Source: Chlorokybus atmophyticus
Lineage: Eukaryota; Streptophyta; Chlorokybophyceae; Chlorokybales; Chlorokybaceae
Assembly: GCA_009103225.1 (NCBI GenBank)
Contig: RHPI01002910.1
Span: forward strand, 299,159-363,158
Direction of reading: 5' to 3'
Length of the DNA: 64,000 bases
Below are positions 34,950 through 49,209 of the stretch, one piece after another; positions within the stretch are counted from its first letter, which is position 1, and each line of letters opens with the position of its first letter. Below the pieces are notes generated by a model that did no database searches, had not been told where the DNA came from, and was given only the letters and a program-made list of their open reading frames with translations. Position numbers and translations under genes: made by a program.

Positions 34950-37815
34950 ATGGGCAAAGACAAGAAGCCCTTTTTCAAGTTGCGGTTCTGGCGTAAGCCC
35001 AGTCAGCAAGTGTTAGGGTCTCCCCAAGCATCAAGTTTGTCGCAGCCGTCCAGCAGTTCTCAGGCGTCAAGCACGTTGTGGACACCAGCGTCACCTGTCA
35101 TTCTGTCTCCGTCAACGTTTGCATCGGTTGAGCACTCGGCGACTTCGGAAGGGTCGAGCACGAGTTCGACATCAGGCACTCGCCGTTGGTCTGCTTTCCG
35201 CATACTAGTCACGGTGCGAATCATGCCGCTACTTTAGCTTTCAAATGGTTAGAGAGTATAGGTCGCACAACACTCTTGCTCTTCAGGTACTGTGCAATTG
35301 TCGTCACTTTCAAAAAATTATGCAGTTGATGTTTTATCGTGTCAGTTTTGAACGTAACAACCTTCGTGCCCATCGCTACCAGCACAACTTTGTTCAGGTT
35401 ATGTGACTGACATATGGGGTTGCAGGCTTTGGAGCTGGTTCGTTGCCAGCTGGTACAGCATGGGAGCGACTACAGCCGTGAAGCTGCTGTGGTAAGGTTC
35501 TCATGGCTCTTCTGCAGCCGTGCCAGTGGCATGCTCATCCTTGTGTGCATGGACGAACTGGTCGGTTGTACACGTTAGGTGGAAGCTGTGGAGTTGCGTT
35601 TCCATAGTGGACTGAATTGTTTGTGTGCTCTCAGAAATATGCACAAACATGTCCTATTGATCGCGCTGCGCTGCCATCCCTGTCGTTTCGGGTAAGTATC
35701 GTGTTCTCACACAATCATACCATGTTTGTAGCTAGAGGTCGTCCATGTAACAGATTGTTCTTAATAGATCACCCAAAGATTCTCTGTTGCACTCGCGCAG
35801 CACTACTTCTGACTGTCGATGCTCAGAGACTGTCCTCATCACCATACATACAACAGGTTGCAGCAGCAGAGGTGGAGGAACGAATCAATCAAACTGCGCA
35901 GCAGTTGTACCCGCAGCTGTTGGGCTTGCAAGCTCGCCGCAAGTTCTTGGCAGAAATATTGCGACCCTTGGCAAGCCGCATCGGCGATCAGCAGGTAACG
36001 GCTTGAGAGCACATGAGTAAATAATACTTTTGGTGGTGTGCGGAGGCAAGTTACACAGCGCAGTGTGCAGCTGTGTTTACCTGCTGCGGCATGCTTCTGC
36101 AGGTTGCTGACGCTGTCAAGAAGCACTCAAATCAAAAGAAAGAACCGCAACCGGAAAAGCCGGTTAGCAGCAGCAGCGCAGAAAAACAGCGTTCACAAAC
36201 GGCACCGCGTCTTCGTCCGTCTACAGCTCCAGCTTCGGCAGTGCGCTCACCACGACAGACAGATTCACCAGGCACCCCACCACTGGGTGACTCGCGCTCA
36301 GCTCGCATCTCAGCGCGCACTGAGCAGAATCGCTTGGCTCAGGCAGCTGCCATGCTAGGAAGGCGGGCTGATGGCACTGCAGAGCCTCTGGGACCTATTA
36401 AGGAGCGGCAGTCAAGCGCACGTCCAAGCTCCTCTATGCGCTCTCGGACACTTATATCGCCGACTCCACTCAAGACTTCCACACCTCATCCACATTTGCC
36501 GAGAGCGCCTCGGACACCAAGCTCCCCAGTAGGCTCTACCTCATTGCGAGTGCTGCTTGAAGAAGAGGGGTTGAGTAGTAGCGACCGCAGTGCTGACCTT
36601 GCAGTCGTCCGTGTCAATAATGGTGTTGAAGCCACACAGCAAGAGGCTGCTCAGGGCTTGGTGGCTGAGGCTGGCAGCAAGAGGGATCCAACTGAAGATG
36701 GAGTCCGCTTGTACGCTCTTGAGTGCTGTGCAGCGTCTCACACTGGCGTCCAGACCTATCGGGACAGCTTCAGGTCAGCTGCAAACGCCCTACAAGAAGC
36801 TCCTAAGTTACCTGCACTTTCGGCAACGGAGTCGTCAACTGCAATGATTGAGGTGGCTGCGGAGAAACCAGTAACACCCAAGGGCAAGGCTAGGCTTTCA
36901 CCTAGTCAGTCTGTCGACATGCCCACCTCAGAGGTGGTTGTGGACAGCATCCAGTTGCAGCCTGAGCGCGAGACCCCTGCAAGCGGCAGCGCAACACTTA
37001 CAGCACGGTTGCGTGAGTCGAATGCTTTGGTGCGAACTAAAGCGTTAGGTGATGAACTGGCATTGATACCTGCTGGGAAGTCACCACGCAGCCATGCAGG
37101 GCAAAGCGAGCGCCACAGCCCTAAGGCGTTTATGTCGCCTGAGTTTGTCGTCACACCAAGTCCCTTGCGGAAAGGCCCACATGGCAGAGCAACAGCCGAG
37201 AAGGCAGCAGCGGCTTCCCAGGTCTCTAAACAAAACCTGATAGTCAGATGGCAGCAGCAGCAGCAGCTTGCGGATGTCACGATAGCTCGTCTAGATTTGC
37301 GCGAGCAAACGCTTCTGGACACTCATCGGCACCTGCTAAACAAAGTGGCAAGTCTGGAGGAGTTTGCTACTGAAGCTAATTGCCAGCTTGCAGAGCATAT
37401 GCGGGAGGTAGCTCGCATGGAAGTGGTCGTGCGCACGCGAGAGCAGCAGTACACAGCGGCAGAAACTGCGCTGCGACAGCGCATCCAGACGCTGCAGCTG
37501 ACGGAGCAGGAGCTGCTGGATGCAGATAACCAGGTGCAGTTACGCTTGCAGGAGGTAAAGCAGCGAGAGGAGGCCTTGCTTGCTGCTCAGTTGCGCCTCA
37601 ATGATGACGTTGCCAGCAATGCTACGCGAACACAAGCACTCGACATGCTCAGCAAGAAGATTGATGCACAAGAAAAGGCACTAGCAGAGCGCGAACGCAA
37701 GGTGGCCCAGAGAGAGCAGCAGATTTCCTTGACAGGCAGCAACCTGAGCCGCTGGTATCAAGAAATGGCCGAAATACAAGCATCCAAGGAGTTTTCCAAG
37801 GAGTCTGCAAGTTAA
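34950..37815 (+). CDS. Uncharacterised coiled-coil protein, about 745 aa
   Basis: Five phase-0 exons: 34950-35213, 35426-35491, 35635-35691, 35857-35994, 36103-37815. Not recognised. The start MGKDKKPFFKLRFWRKPS is basic and is followed by a Ser/Thr-rich stretch. Exons 2-4 give a compact helical part (ALELVRCQLVQHGSDYSREA, KYAQTCPIDRAALPS, EVEERINQTAQQLYPQLLGL). The long last exon starts with about 350 residues of Ser/Pro/Ala-rich, probably disordered sequence with many SP/TP sites. About 190 residues of strong heptad coiled coil follow (37240-37790: LREQTLLDTHRHLLNKVASL, QREEALLAAQLRLNDDV, ALAERERKVAQREQQISL). A basal body, flagellar or cytoskeletal role would suit the architecture, but nothing here shows it. 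The exon 1 donor at 35214 (GTGCGA) is inferred from phase. Confidence 0.7.
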
Positions 37816-39775
37816 CAATACCATAGCTTGTACAGGCACCTGACTCGACTGTACATGCAGGTTGGCAGATACATACTGCAGACTTCTCGGTCCTTGTATG
37901 CCTTCAGCAGCATCCCAGCGTTTGTGTCTTCTACATTATTATCCCCCAGCACTAGAGTTGTGTGAAGTGTACAGAAATCTTCAACGCTGTTGTGTGTCTG
38001 TGCTTATGCTTTAGCCTAGTGCGACTGCCAAGTTAAGAGTGACCAACTGGGTTCACTGACTCATTGTTTCTCGCTGTTCATATCCCTGTGCATGCTGCCA
38101 GTCATTTGAACTGGCGGGCTGGACACTTGCGCTGCTTGCAATTCCTTGTGTGCAGCCTGTGCAGATAGTGTCATGAATAGGTATGGTTGTCATACTATTA
38201 CCCGCCTTGTACAGGGGTGTATGTGCTACAATCAGGCGTTATGTCAAGCTGTCAACTACAAGACTGCAACCAATTTGTCGGGGCGTTGCTGTTCGTTGCT
38301 CATAGAGCAAGAGGAGTTTTCGTAGCATTTTGCATCGACCATTTTGCTGCATGCGCATACGGGGCACCTTGTGGCGCATTGCGCTGTAGCAAACATGTGG
38401 CCACCGCGTGCGCAGCACTACATTACAGGCATGGCTGACAGTGCGTAGCTTTGTATGATGATGTTGCTGTACTAGTGATTTTATCACTACATTGCACGCC
38501 CGCATTGCATCAAACTTGTTGATGGCGACAGCGTGAGAAGAGCAATAGCGACATTAATTGCGATAGCAGAACTAGATTAAGAAGATGTGAGTTGACAATT
38601 AAAAGGCACCGAACAATAGTATAAGAGGTTTGCTGAGTATTGCCTTTTAGCCTTATTAGAGTTTTTTCTATACGTCATAAAAATGGAGAGCACGATAGCC
38701 GGGGTGCTGTTGCATGCAAGCATGCTTGCATAGTTGTATACAACAGTATATATCGAGTATCGATTTGACACAAGGTCAGTGTAGTGTAACATATCCTGCA
38801 TGAGGTGGGTAATCGGTTCGCCGGGAGCACCCTGATTGCATGGCGACTCTCACTGACGGGTCACGGGAGACCGACTGGATCTAGTGGCCGCCGAGTCAAG
38901 CCACGAATGGCAGGTACTACAGGAAAACACTCTCACAACATCCAGCTCTTAGCCAAGTGGGGGTACGTGCGACTGAGTTGGTCAAGTGGTTAAGTACAAT
39001 GACAACGCGCCTAGAAAATACATTCCTCCAGCAATCAGAACGTTTGGAACTTTGGGGGCCTCCTTTCGCGAGCTCATCAATCAGTATGCGCGTGTGGTCC
39101 AGCACAAGCGACTCCACATGGCGGGTTTGTGTTCATGTACAGGTACAGGTAGCGGATTGCTTGTGCGTTGCAGCGGGTCAGAGCGTGGCGTTGTTAACGC
39201 GACCAACTACCGCCTTGTGCCCAGTTCTGGGCAGGCCACCACGACATGCACCTATGACTACCTTGTCGGATGTGGTAGTGTTCTTGGCATGACGCCCTCA
39301 TACTAGCATGCATAGCTGCGTGGTTGTTATGCGTGTTGGCATTATGTAGCTAGCTTGTGTTGGGGTTGCTGAGAGTGTGCATTACTAGGTTATCATTATC
39401 AAAATGGCGAGTAGAAAAAATGCAATGTGATGCATGTGTGTGGTGCAATGGCTCCATTAAAAATAAACCCTGTGAATGAATGTGCATCAGCTGTCAATCA
39501 GCTAGTGCACAAAGCCAGAACATTGGTTTTGTACTTGATCTGCATCGATATTTACTGAATTCCAATGCATTAGGACGACTGCATCTATTGACCCCCATGA
39601 CAAGGTCGGTTGAAATCGGCAATGCTGTGGCCCGCTAACATGCTGATCGAGGGGAACCATGTCACAAGCCATCACACTGTATGACTAGACATACACGCTG
39701 CGACAGCCAAAATTGACAACAGTTGCCACAACAAGTGGCAACTTGCTTCAAACCACAGCTAATCAACAGGACTAC
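37816..39775. other. Intergenic with a retroelement-like fragment
   Basis: 3' flanks of two convergent genes. Apart from the frame at 38860-39120, no coding signal is seen; 38570-38760 is AT-rich. No TGTAA was found close to the CNOT11 stop on the minus strand. Confidence 0.5.
38860..39120 (+). pseudogene. Possible end of a LINE-type reverse-transcriptase ORF, degenerate
   Basis: One frame reads LVAAESSHEWQVLQ, two stops (TAG, TGA), then VVKYNDNAPRKYIPP and AIRTFGTLGASFRELINQYA. The K-Y...I-P-x-x...F-G-x-L/H pattern resembles the last part of non-LTR retrotransposon ORF2 proteins. Only about 85 codons are recognisable, with no RT catalytic motif in view, so the assignment is tentative. Confidence 0.3.
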
Positions 39776-42340
<2,565 letters not shown>

Positions 42341-42910
42341 AAGGGCCTCGGCCAGGCCCAGGCCCCTGGCCGAGCCACGCCTCCAGCGCGCAGAGTAAAG
42401 CGGGCCACGCCTTTCAGCGCAAACAGCACCCACCTAACCAAAACACCAGCTGCCTGAATCAAATCAAACCCAACCACCTCCTCGTCACCACACCCTACTC
42501 CTACACGCTACCGCAGCTGCCGTCGCCAACAATACCGCCGGCACTGCCAACGACAATGCCGCTCAAACCCTGATTTTCAAGCGTAAGCTTACGTTATGTT
42601 GCAGGTCATAACCTTCCCCAACAGTTTGTGCCCGATGTTCTCTGCTGTAGGGAGTCAAGACAGGAGTAACGTTAGCGTGCGTGCTACAATGCACTTAATC
42701 CATAGTTGCCCAATAGGCAGGCGGACAGGACATGGAGGTGGCAGCGCCGGTGGTGAGGGCGGCGGCGGCGGCGGGACTTCGTGTGCAGGGCTGGGTGCCA
42801 GCTGCTCAGAGGTAGCACATTTGCTGCTGCTCGTCTCCGTTTGCTACTCTTGCCTCCTAGGCCTGCTTGTGTGTAAGTCTAGTGAGGCATGCTGAAACTG
42901 AGCTGCTGCA
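42341..42910. promoter_or_regulatory. Shared upstream region between divergent CNOT11 and AKR2 genes
   Basis: The ATGs of the minus-strand CNOT11 and plus-strand AKR2 are 570 bases apart, so both promoters and 5' UTRs must lie here. 42440-42550 is C-rich (many CCACC, CCGCC). No TATA box stands out. Confidence 0.5.
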
Positions 42911-44854
42911 ATGCAGACCGGTGTCCTGCAGTCAGCTTCGCAGCTGTTCAAAGCCTGTTTCTTCAAGGGCTTGCTTCAGCATGAAGAAGAGGTGAGTAAG
43001 TTTGTAGCCGTCTGACGTGGTGTCACCTTGCTTGCCTTCAAGCAGACACGACCCGTTGTGGCTTACCGCATGCATGCTGAACAGTTGTTTGTGTCTCTTT
43101 TGCCAGGCAACAGCAGCAGAGGCGAAAGGCTTTGCTGACGCGCAGCGATGGCACCAATGGCGCCAACGCAGGCACGCAAAAAGATGGGGAACAGGGCTCC
43201 GTTGTGCCGCCGGAGGTTTTGAAGCAGATGCAGGAAGCTTACGCTGAGGCGCTCAAAGTCCCAGGGGTGAGACCATGTGTGTGGCATGGCATCATCGCAA
43301 GATTGTCCTAGGTTGTCGTTGGCTGAATGCTGTGTGCGGAATGCTTCAAGCTACATGCTAGCTATTCCCACGCACTGAATCTGGTGATGGTGATTGAGTA
43401 TATGCTGCACCCAACTGCTGGCAGGTTGGCGCACAAGCAGCAGGCATGGAGTCCCAGATGATGAACAGTCTAGATCCCAAGGTGTTGGAAGAGGCTCTGA
43501 AGAAAAACCCGCAGCTTGCAGAGCAGTTCAAGGCCATGCAGGTGCGCAATGCATGGCGATGCGTGCAACATGCATAGACTGCCACAAGCTTGCCTGAACA
43601 CAATTCTTGCATGCTGTAGTCGTCCATGGACGCTCCAGATGTGGCGCAGCAGCTAGCTGCCATCCAGCAACAGCTGCAACAGAACCCTGGCGCTGTTGAG
43701 CAGATGAAGAAGATGACGGAGCAGTTCACCTCTGCGGAGATGCAGGTAGGCTGCAGTGCATGCATTGTGCTCGGTGGTACATAGTATATGCAAATTCAAG
43801 GTCAAGCCTATATCAATGGTGCACCCGTGCCGACAGCTGTCAAACAGCTGCAATGTGCCACTGGTAGTGGGCTGCGCGTTAAGTTTATCAACGTGTGTGC
43901 ATGTGTCGACCTTCAGGAGAAGCTCAAGAAGCTCAAGGACGATGAGGAGCTGCAGGCGGTGTTTGAGGATATTGCAAAGAATGGCCCGCAGGCGTTGATG
44001 AAGTACTGGAACGATCCTGCCACGCTCAAGAAGATCTCCGCCAAGATGGGCGGCAACCCCGAAGCTGCTGCTGCCGCTGCTGCTGCTGCTAGCGCTGGAC
44101 CTGCACCCAACGCGCCCACCATGGAAGTGAACAACCTGATAGATGCTGCAAAGTGAGTGCATGCGCATAACTGCCATGTCGCTTCAGAGTGGCGTTCATT
44201 ACCCATCACTGGCGAACTTTGGCACCTCACTCTTAGTTCACTGCATGCTTTATTACTGCAGGTTTGGTGATGTGGAAGCTGCCGAAGATTTTCTTGCTGT
44301 TGGGAGGGTATGCGATTGTGTATGTCGTTGTGCACTGCGTGTTGACTTGGCACCAGTATGCAGTTTGAGAAGGTGTTCTGCTTCAGGATGTAAACGAGGC
44401 GGACAAGGAGGGGCGCACTCCATTGCACTTCTCAGTTGCCTATTCTCAGCCGGCTGTGTTTGAGGTGCATATTGTTTATGTGTCATTGAAGCTTACGCGG
44501 GTTGACACGCCTTTATTAAACATGCATGCATACATACACCTCGCAATACATGCTTTGCTCCAATGCAAAGTTGCATTGCACACACTTGCGCAGGTCTTGG
44601 TAGCAGCTGGAGCCAAGTTGAACGCAACTGACTCAAAACAAAACACGCCCTTGCACTACGCTGCTGGTTATGGGCGATCAGACTTCATCAAGCCTTTATT
44701 AGATGCTGGTGCTGATACATCTGCGAAGAACTCCACAGGGAAGACACCATATGACCTTGCTACGATCGATCAACGGAATCCTCTGTCCAGTGATGAGGAG
44801 GCTTTGGCATTGCTCAAGCCCAAAGGCTCTGGCTTCTTCCAGAATCAAGAGTGA
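42911..44854 (+). CDS. AKR2: AKR2-type ankyrin-repeat chaperone for plastid outer-envelope proteins
   Basis: Cytosolic factor that binds chloroplast outer-membrane proteins and delivers them to the envelope. Eight exons: 42911-42991, 43114-43266, 43425-43541, 43620-43745, 43917-44152, 44262-44307, 44387-44464, 44594-44854, phase-consistent, about 365 aa. The middle is rich in NPxxxEQ-type helices (DPKVLEEALKKNPQLAEQFK). An STI1-like domain follows with the diagnostic GPQALMKYWNDPATLKKIS, close to the GGPSAMMKYWNDPEVLKKLG region of plant AKR2. An Ala-rich linker leads to about three ankyrin repeats: DAAKFGDVEAAEDFLAVGRD, ADKEGRTPLHFSVAYS, and KQNTPLHYAAGYGRSDFIKP with LLDAGADTSAKNSTGKTPYD. The N-terminus (MQTGVLQSASQLFKACFFKG) has no known match; the exon 2 acceptor at 43113 was chosen to keep phase 0 (a nearer AG at 43106 would shift the frame). 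Confidence 0.9.
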
Positions 44855-45838
44855 TTGGTGGTAGTGTTGAAGGTTAGCAGGTAGGTCTGCATGTCGGAGA
44901 AGGTCATCATGCCAAAGATTTTGCTTATTAGTGCGTTGGTTGGTTGTTATATTGAAGGCTGAGAGTAAGTCATTGCAATCTACGTATATGTGTTGTCGTG
45001 TAGTCACGGTCATCGGGTTAAAGCTTGGTCACTAAATCACATGCAGGAATGACGCTGAGCGTTCCTTCCATTTTGGTTTGTCCGCACTTGAGTTGTTAAG
45101 GAAAGGCAAATGTTAAAGGAGGCATGCCGCCACCTGCAAAAATCGTACCCCAATGTTGCACTATTGTAACTGGTGAAAGTATAAGGTTTTAACTAGCCCC
45201 GCTGGCTTTGTATGATTGCTATGTGGTGTATATAAGGGGTATGCTGCTGTGCCAGCATGCGTGGTGAGCTGACATGCATCACTACTCATGACATATCACT
45301 CACAACCGGGCTAGTACTAAGGCTGCTTGCTACGCTACGCTACTGCTAGCCCGCCCCGTCGGACATACAAGCATGCCACAGGTTGGTACCTGCCCACACA
45401 GTCGCTGGTTAGTTGTTGTTGATAACGGCCAGGACTGCAACGGCATCAGCATGCAGGACGACAAGTCCCTCCCTCCTCTCCTTGTCTCTCCGCCATCCTC
45501 TGACGCTCAGCAGCCATGCCGCGCTCTGCTCTCTCCTGCTGTCGTAACAACCTTGCCGCGCAGTGCTCACGTCAGCACTGCATTGCGCAGGAGCCTGTGG
45601 TTGTGTTGGCAGTTCGATGCAGCAGGTGGGGTTGGGTGGTGGGGTTGGTGTACTACGCTACCTAGACGGCTGCCTGGTGTATATATTATACGCTGCTTGG
45701 CAGACAGCTTGATTGCTTGCGTTAACATCATTCCTTCAAGGGATATGTGTTGCTCTAAGAGCAATACATATATGCAATTGCGTTGCAGATCTGTAGAGCA
45801 GGGTCACAAATGTTCACCACTATATGCATGTTGACTGG
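44855..45838. other. Intergenic between convergent AKR2 and glycosyltransferase genes
   Basis: No gene seen. Long frames at 45373-45834 are Ser/Pro/Leu-rich without motif or splice support. Confidence 0.5.
45165..45169 (+). promoter_or_regulatory. Candidate TGTAA polyadenylation signal of AKR2
   Basis: TGTAA about 310 bases after the AKR2 stop codon, the first one in the 3' flank. Confidence 0.4.
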
Positions 45839-45843
45839 TTTAC
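45839..45843 (-). promoter_or_regulatory. Candidate TGTAA polyadenylation signal of the glycosyltransferase gene
   Basis: Minus-strand TGTAA (TTACA on the plus strand) about 100 bases after the TGA stop at 45944-45946. Confidence 0.45.
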
Positions 45844-45943
45844 ATGCATCCAACAACTACTCTACACAACGCCAAACCTTGCCCACGAACATTACAGCAT
45901 TTTACTAGCAAGTGTTTTGGTGTCAACCAAACAATGCTGCATC

Positions 45944-47960
45944 TCAGGTGCTCGATTGAGCACCACCCTTACCCTCACCCTCGCAGTAGCTTCTGAGCCA
46001 TCCCTGTTTTGTGTCATCAAGCCAGTCCTTCACAGCGTTCTTTGCCCACGCACTGACATCTTTCGCTGCAACGGCAAAGTCGGGGCTGTACGTGTACCCG
46101 ACGTAGCCTATGATGCCCCTCAGCCCCGCACAATCGGTCGACACGTTGCTGCCGGCGGGGAAGCCAAACTTCATCGAGTAGTCTTTCGGGACAAGAGAGA
46201 CTGTTACCAAGGTGTTGTTGCCCCGCTGCCAGTCAGCGCGAAAGCCGATGGCCCTTGCGTACGTTTCAGCAGGACTCCTGCATGTGCGTGCATGCGTGAG
46301 TGCGAGTGTGCCACACCAAATGCGTGCACGAGTTCTCGCACAATGCGCATATGCATGTCGCAATAGAGTTAAAATGTACAGCACTATGATGCAGTGAACA
46401 GTTGGTTGATTTCAAGGGTGCAAGATCATGCGGGGAATGGTGCATGCGTCTTACCAGTGGCCCTTCCCGCACTCAGAGTCGATCTGCATGCAAGGAGTGT
46501 TAGAGTCAATTGCATCGCCACCGTCCAGTATACATCATTTTGACATGGCTCTAGATAGCGCAGGTTGGTAAATGTGCATGCATGGCGATGGTCAAGCTCA
46601 ACCGCTGACTCTCACCTCAAGGAAGGCGGCACAGCGAGGCAGAAATACGGACAGAGCCCCGTGGCCTCCGTGTGCACCCACATACACGTCTAGGTTTGCA
46701 ATTGCCAGTATCTGTGCGACCGCGACAGCGTCAATGTCAGTTTGCAGCTAGCTCAGAGTGCAGCACATGCACATGCACATGCACATGCACGCACACCTGA
46801 TCTCGGAACTCGGGGTTCTTCTTGGGGTCAAGCGGGCAAGCCAAGTGTGCGCCCTCAAGTGCGTCGATGTTTGTAACGTGTACATTTGGCGCGCCCGCAT
46901 CCCTGATGGCTGCGACGACACCTGCGGCAACTTCGTCCATGTTGACGATCTTGCGGTGCCACATGTGCTTGCGGGCGTACACGCCGAGGCGGACCTCCTC
47001 GCCTTGGCGTGGTCGGGACACGCGTGGGGGCGTCACTTTCAGGTACGCCCACGTGGCATCGCGGTACGCCGCCAGAGCGCGGCCCACCTGATCCTCCGTG
47101 TACATTCTCGCGCGCGGGTTCAAGTGTTGAAGAGGCCAGATCCACATCTGGTTTACAACAAGCGTCTCGAAGCACGTCACGCTGTTGGCCTCAAGCATGA
47201 TCAAGTCCGCCTGCCCTTGAACAACATAGCGCATGATTTGCATGTCAGTCAAGTCACATGGTGCAGTGCATTTGCAGTGGTGCAGAGCATTTGAGCCCTG
47301 TGGCCAGCGGTGAGAAACATGCATGCATGCATGCATGTGTGTACACATGCACAAACGCACACACAAAAGCACACACACCATGACAAAAGCGTGCATGCCC
47401 GCACGCGTATACACATACAGACGTGCGCCGCAAGCATGCATGCACATGATCAGGTATATGCGCGAACAGACATGCGCACGCTTGCCCAACGCACCTCAGG
47501 AGTTAGTGATAGGGTGACGCGGGTGAGGTGAGCGGCGAGGGCGTACTCTGCGCCCATCGCACGATTGAAATGCGCATCCGCAAGGAAGTGCTCGATCCTC
47601 CCACCGAGCTTCTCCTCATACTCCTGCAGGACCTGGACGGCGCTCTCGTGCAGGACGTTCTCCATCATGTGGTGGTTGGGGTTGGGACTCCTCACGCGCA
47701 CGCGCATGGTCACGCCCGGCACCCAACGCACGGACCGCTGAGAAAGAGCCTTGGCTGAGGGTGAGAAGTGCAGAACCGGTGTGTAACTCTTTTGGTACAC
47801 GTCCTCCCATACGGGACCCGCAAGCTTCAGCTCCGGGTCCTCATCCAGCCAGCTCTCGTTCCTCCCCACAAACACGTAGCGGAAGGTTGGACGTCGTTTC
47901 TCTATGCACACACCCTTCAGCACAGCTGACAGCGGAGGCCCACCCTGCATCAGCGGGGAG

Positions 47961-48050
<90 letters not shown>

Positions 48051-48051
48051 N

Positions 48052-48130
<79 letters not shown>

Positions 48131-48709
48131 ACACGTGGTGTGCTGGGCAATGTGCGGACGTGCAACTTGTCACGCTTACAGTAACATAGTCGGTTCTGAA
48201 GCCTTGCTTTGGCGGGGAAACAGTCACTGTCCTTGCGTGCTTCATACCCCCTCCGGGCAAGTCCCTAAACACCATTTGGCCCCATCCCGTGCCGGGCAAA
48301 TCTGACGCCTCGCACGGGGGCAAAAACTCCGCTCTCCTGATGACAATTACTATTGAGCATCACACACACATGCAAGCCACAACAGAATGAGACACCTCCG
48401 AGGCTCTCACCTGGCCAGGATGGAAGGATCAACTGGCTTCTCTTGGTGGGTGTTGCCACTGCCATTATACATGCATGCAGAGGCGGGGGTGTGCTCTGCG
48501 CTTGCTCCCCCTCGTAGCGCAAAGAAGCGGCCGCCTCTCCCCTGTATGAGGAGGAGGATGACGAGCATGAAGGCCAGGGGACCCAGCAGGAACACCGTCG
48601 CTAGGCCCAGCGAGCGCAAAAGCCTGGACGACCACGGCCACTGGCATGGGGACAGCGCAGAAGAAGCGGCCTGCCTCCCTGCTGCTGGCGAAAGTAGCAA
48701 ATGTGTCAT
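45944..48709 (-). CDS. Putative type II membrane glycosyltransferase, GT61-like
   Basis: Seven exons in sense order: 48709-48411, 48336-48180, 47944-47495, 47297-46797, 46711-46616, 46483-46455, 46277-45944, phase-consistent, about 621 aa. Residues near 33-55 (SLGLATVFLLGPLAFMLVIL) form a single membrane anchor after a short basic N-terminus, typical of Golgi type II enzymes. The catalytic-like C-terminal half has VRVRSPNPNHHMMENVLHES, EEVRLGVYARKHMWHRKIVN, ILAIANLDVYVGAHGGHGAL then SVFLPRCAAFLEIDSECGKG. The pattern V-G-x-H-G-x...L-F-L-P-x-x-A-x-x-E-I is the hallmark of GT61/DUF563 proteins (plant xylosyltransferases and arabinosyltransferases, animal EOGT and POMGNT2). Here H-G-A-G is replaced by H-G-G-H-G-A. 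Donor and acceptor sugars cannot be read from the sequence. A TC/GA microsatellite fills most of intron 2. The acceptor at 47298 is the least certain. Confidence 0.65.
47964..48128 (+). repeat. (GA)n microsatellite, about 165 bases
   Basis: Uninterrupted GA dinucleotides with one N at 48051, inside intron 2 of the glycosyltransferase gene. On the sense strand it is a TC tract about 20 bases before the exon 3 acceptor, so it may act as an extended polypyrimidine tract. Confidence 0.95.
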
Positions 48710-49090
48710 TGTGTGTAGTTACAGAATAGTAGTCGTGTGTATGTGAAGAGGAGGAGTGACAGGTTGTGATGCTGTCTAGCTGATGTGAGGTTCGGCCTTG
48801 CGTGAGTATACAAAGCTCAGGCGCTTCAAGCGCCTGACCAAGTTGATCAGAAGGCTTGAGCTTGATAAACTACATGCATAGGAACAACGCAGCAGAAGCG
48901 GCGTGCCTTTCTGCTGATGGCGGAAGTACAAAATGTGACATTGTGTGTGTGTATGTGAAGAGGAGTGACAGCAGGTTGGATGCTGTCTAGCTGAGTGAGG
49001 CCCGGCCTTGCGTACGTACACAAAATTCAGGCGCTTGATCACTTTAATCAAAAGGCTTAGGAGCTTAACAAACTACATGCATGGGCAATA
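48655..49090. repeat. Tandem direct duplication of about 210-230 bases covering the glycosyltransferase start
   Basis: Unit 1 (about 48655-48885) and unit 2 (about 48888-49090) share a series of landmarks in the same order: AGAAGCGGC, GCTGCTGGCGAAAGTA versus GCTGATGGCGGAAGTA, TGTGTATGTGAAGAGGAG, GATGCTGTCTAGCTGA, GGCCTTGCGT, CAGGCGCTT, AACTACATGCAT. Unit 1 holds the start codon of the glycosyltransferase on the minus strand; unit 2 holds a related ATG with the frame closing after about 20 codons. Several small indels show the duplication is not recent. Confidence 0.8.
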
Positions 49091-49128
49091 AGGCATGCCG
49101 AGCGGCAGCAATTGCCACCGCAGATGCC

Positions 49129-49175
49129 GTCTCTCACTCCACCTTAGCAACCTACTTGAAGGTGGAGTGAGAGAC
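49129..49175. repeat. Perfect 17-bp inverted repeat (hairpin)
   Basis: Arms GTCTCTCACTCCACCTT (49129-49145) and AAGGTGGAGTGAGAGAC (49159-49175) are exact complements around a 13-base loop. It lies in the spacer just right of the tandem duplication. It may be the remnant of a small transposon or a structured 3' end for the putative gene to its right. Confidence 0.9.
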
Positions 49176-49209
49176 CGCCCCATGGCCCGAGCTGCAGTGA
49201 CAATCCATC

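Noticed and set aside
47310-47450. CATGCATGCATG-type repeats as possible CRISPR or regulatory array
   Set aside because: Simple-sequence CA/TG runs with no spacer structure, inside an intron of a eukaryotic gene.
47761-48305. Frames coding Arg-Glu or Ser-Leu repeats
   Set aside because: They are translations of the GA microsatellite inside an intron.
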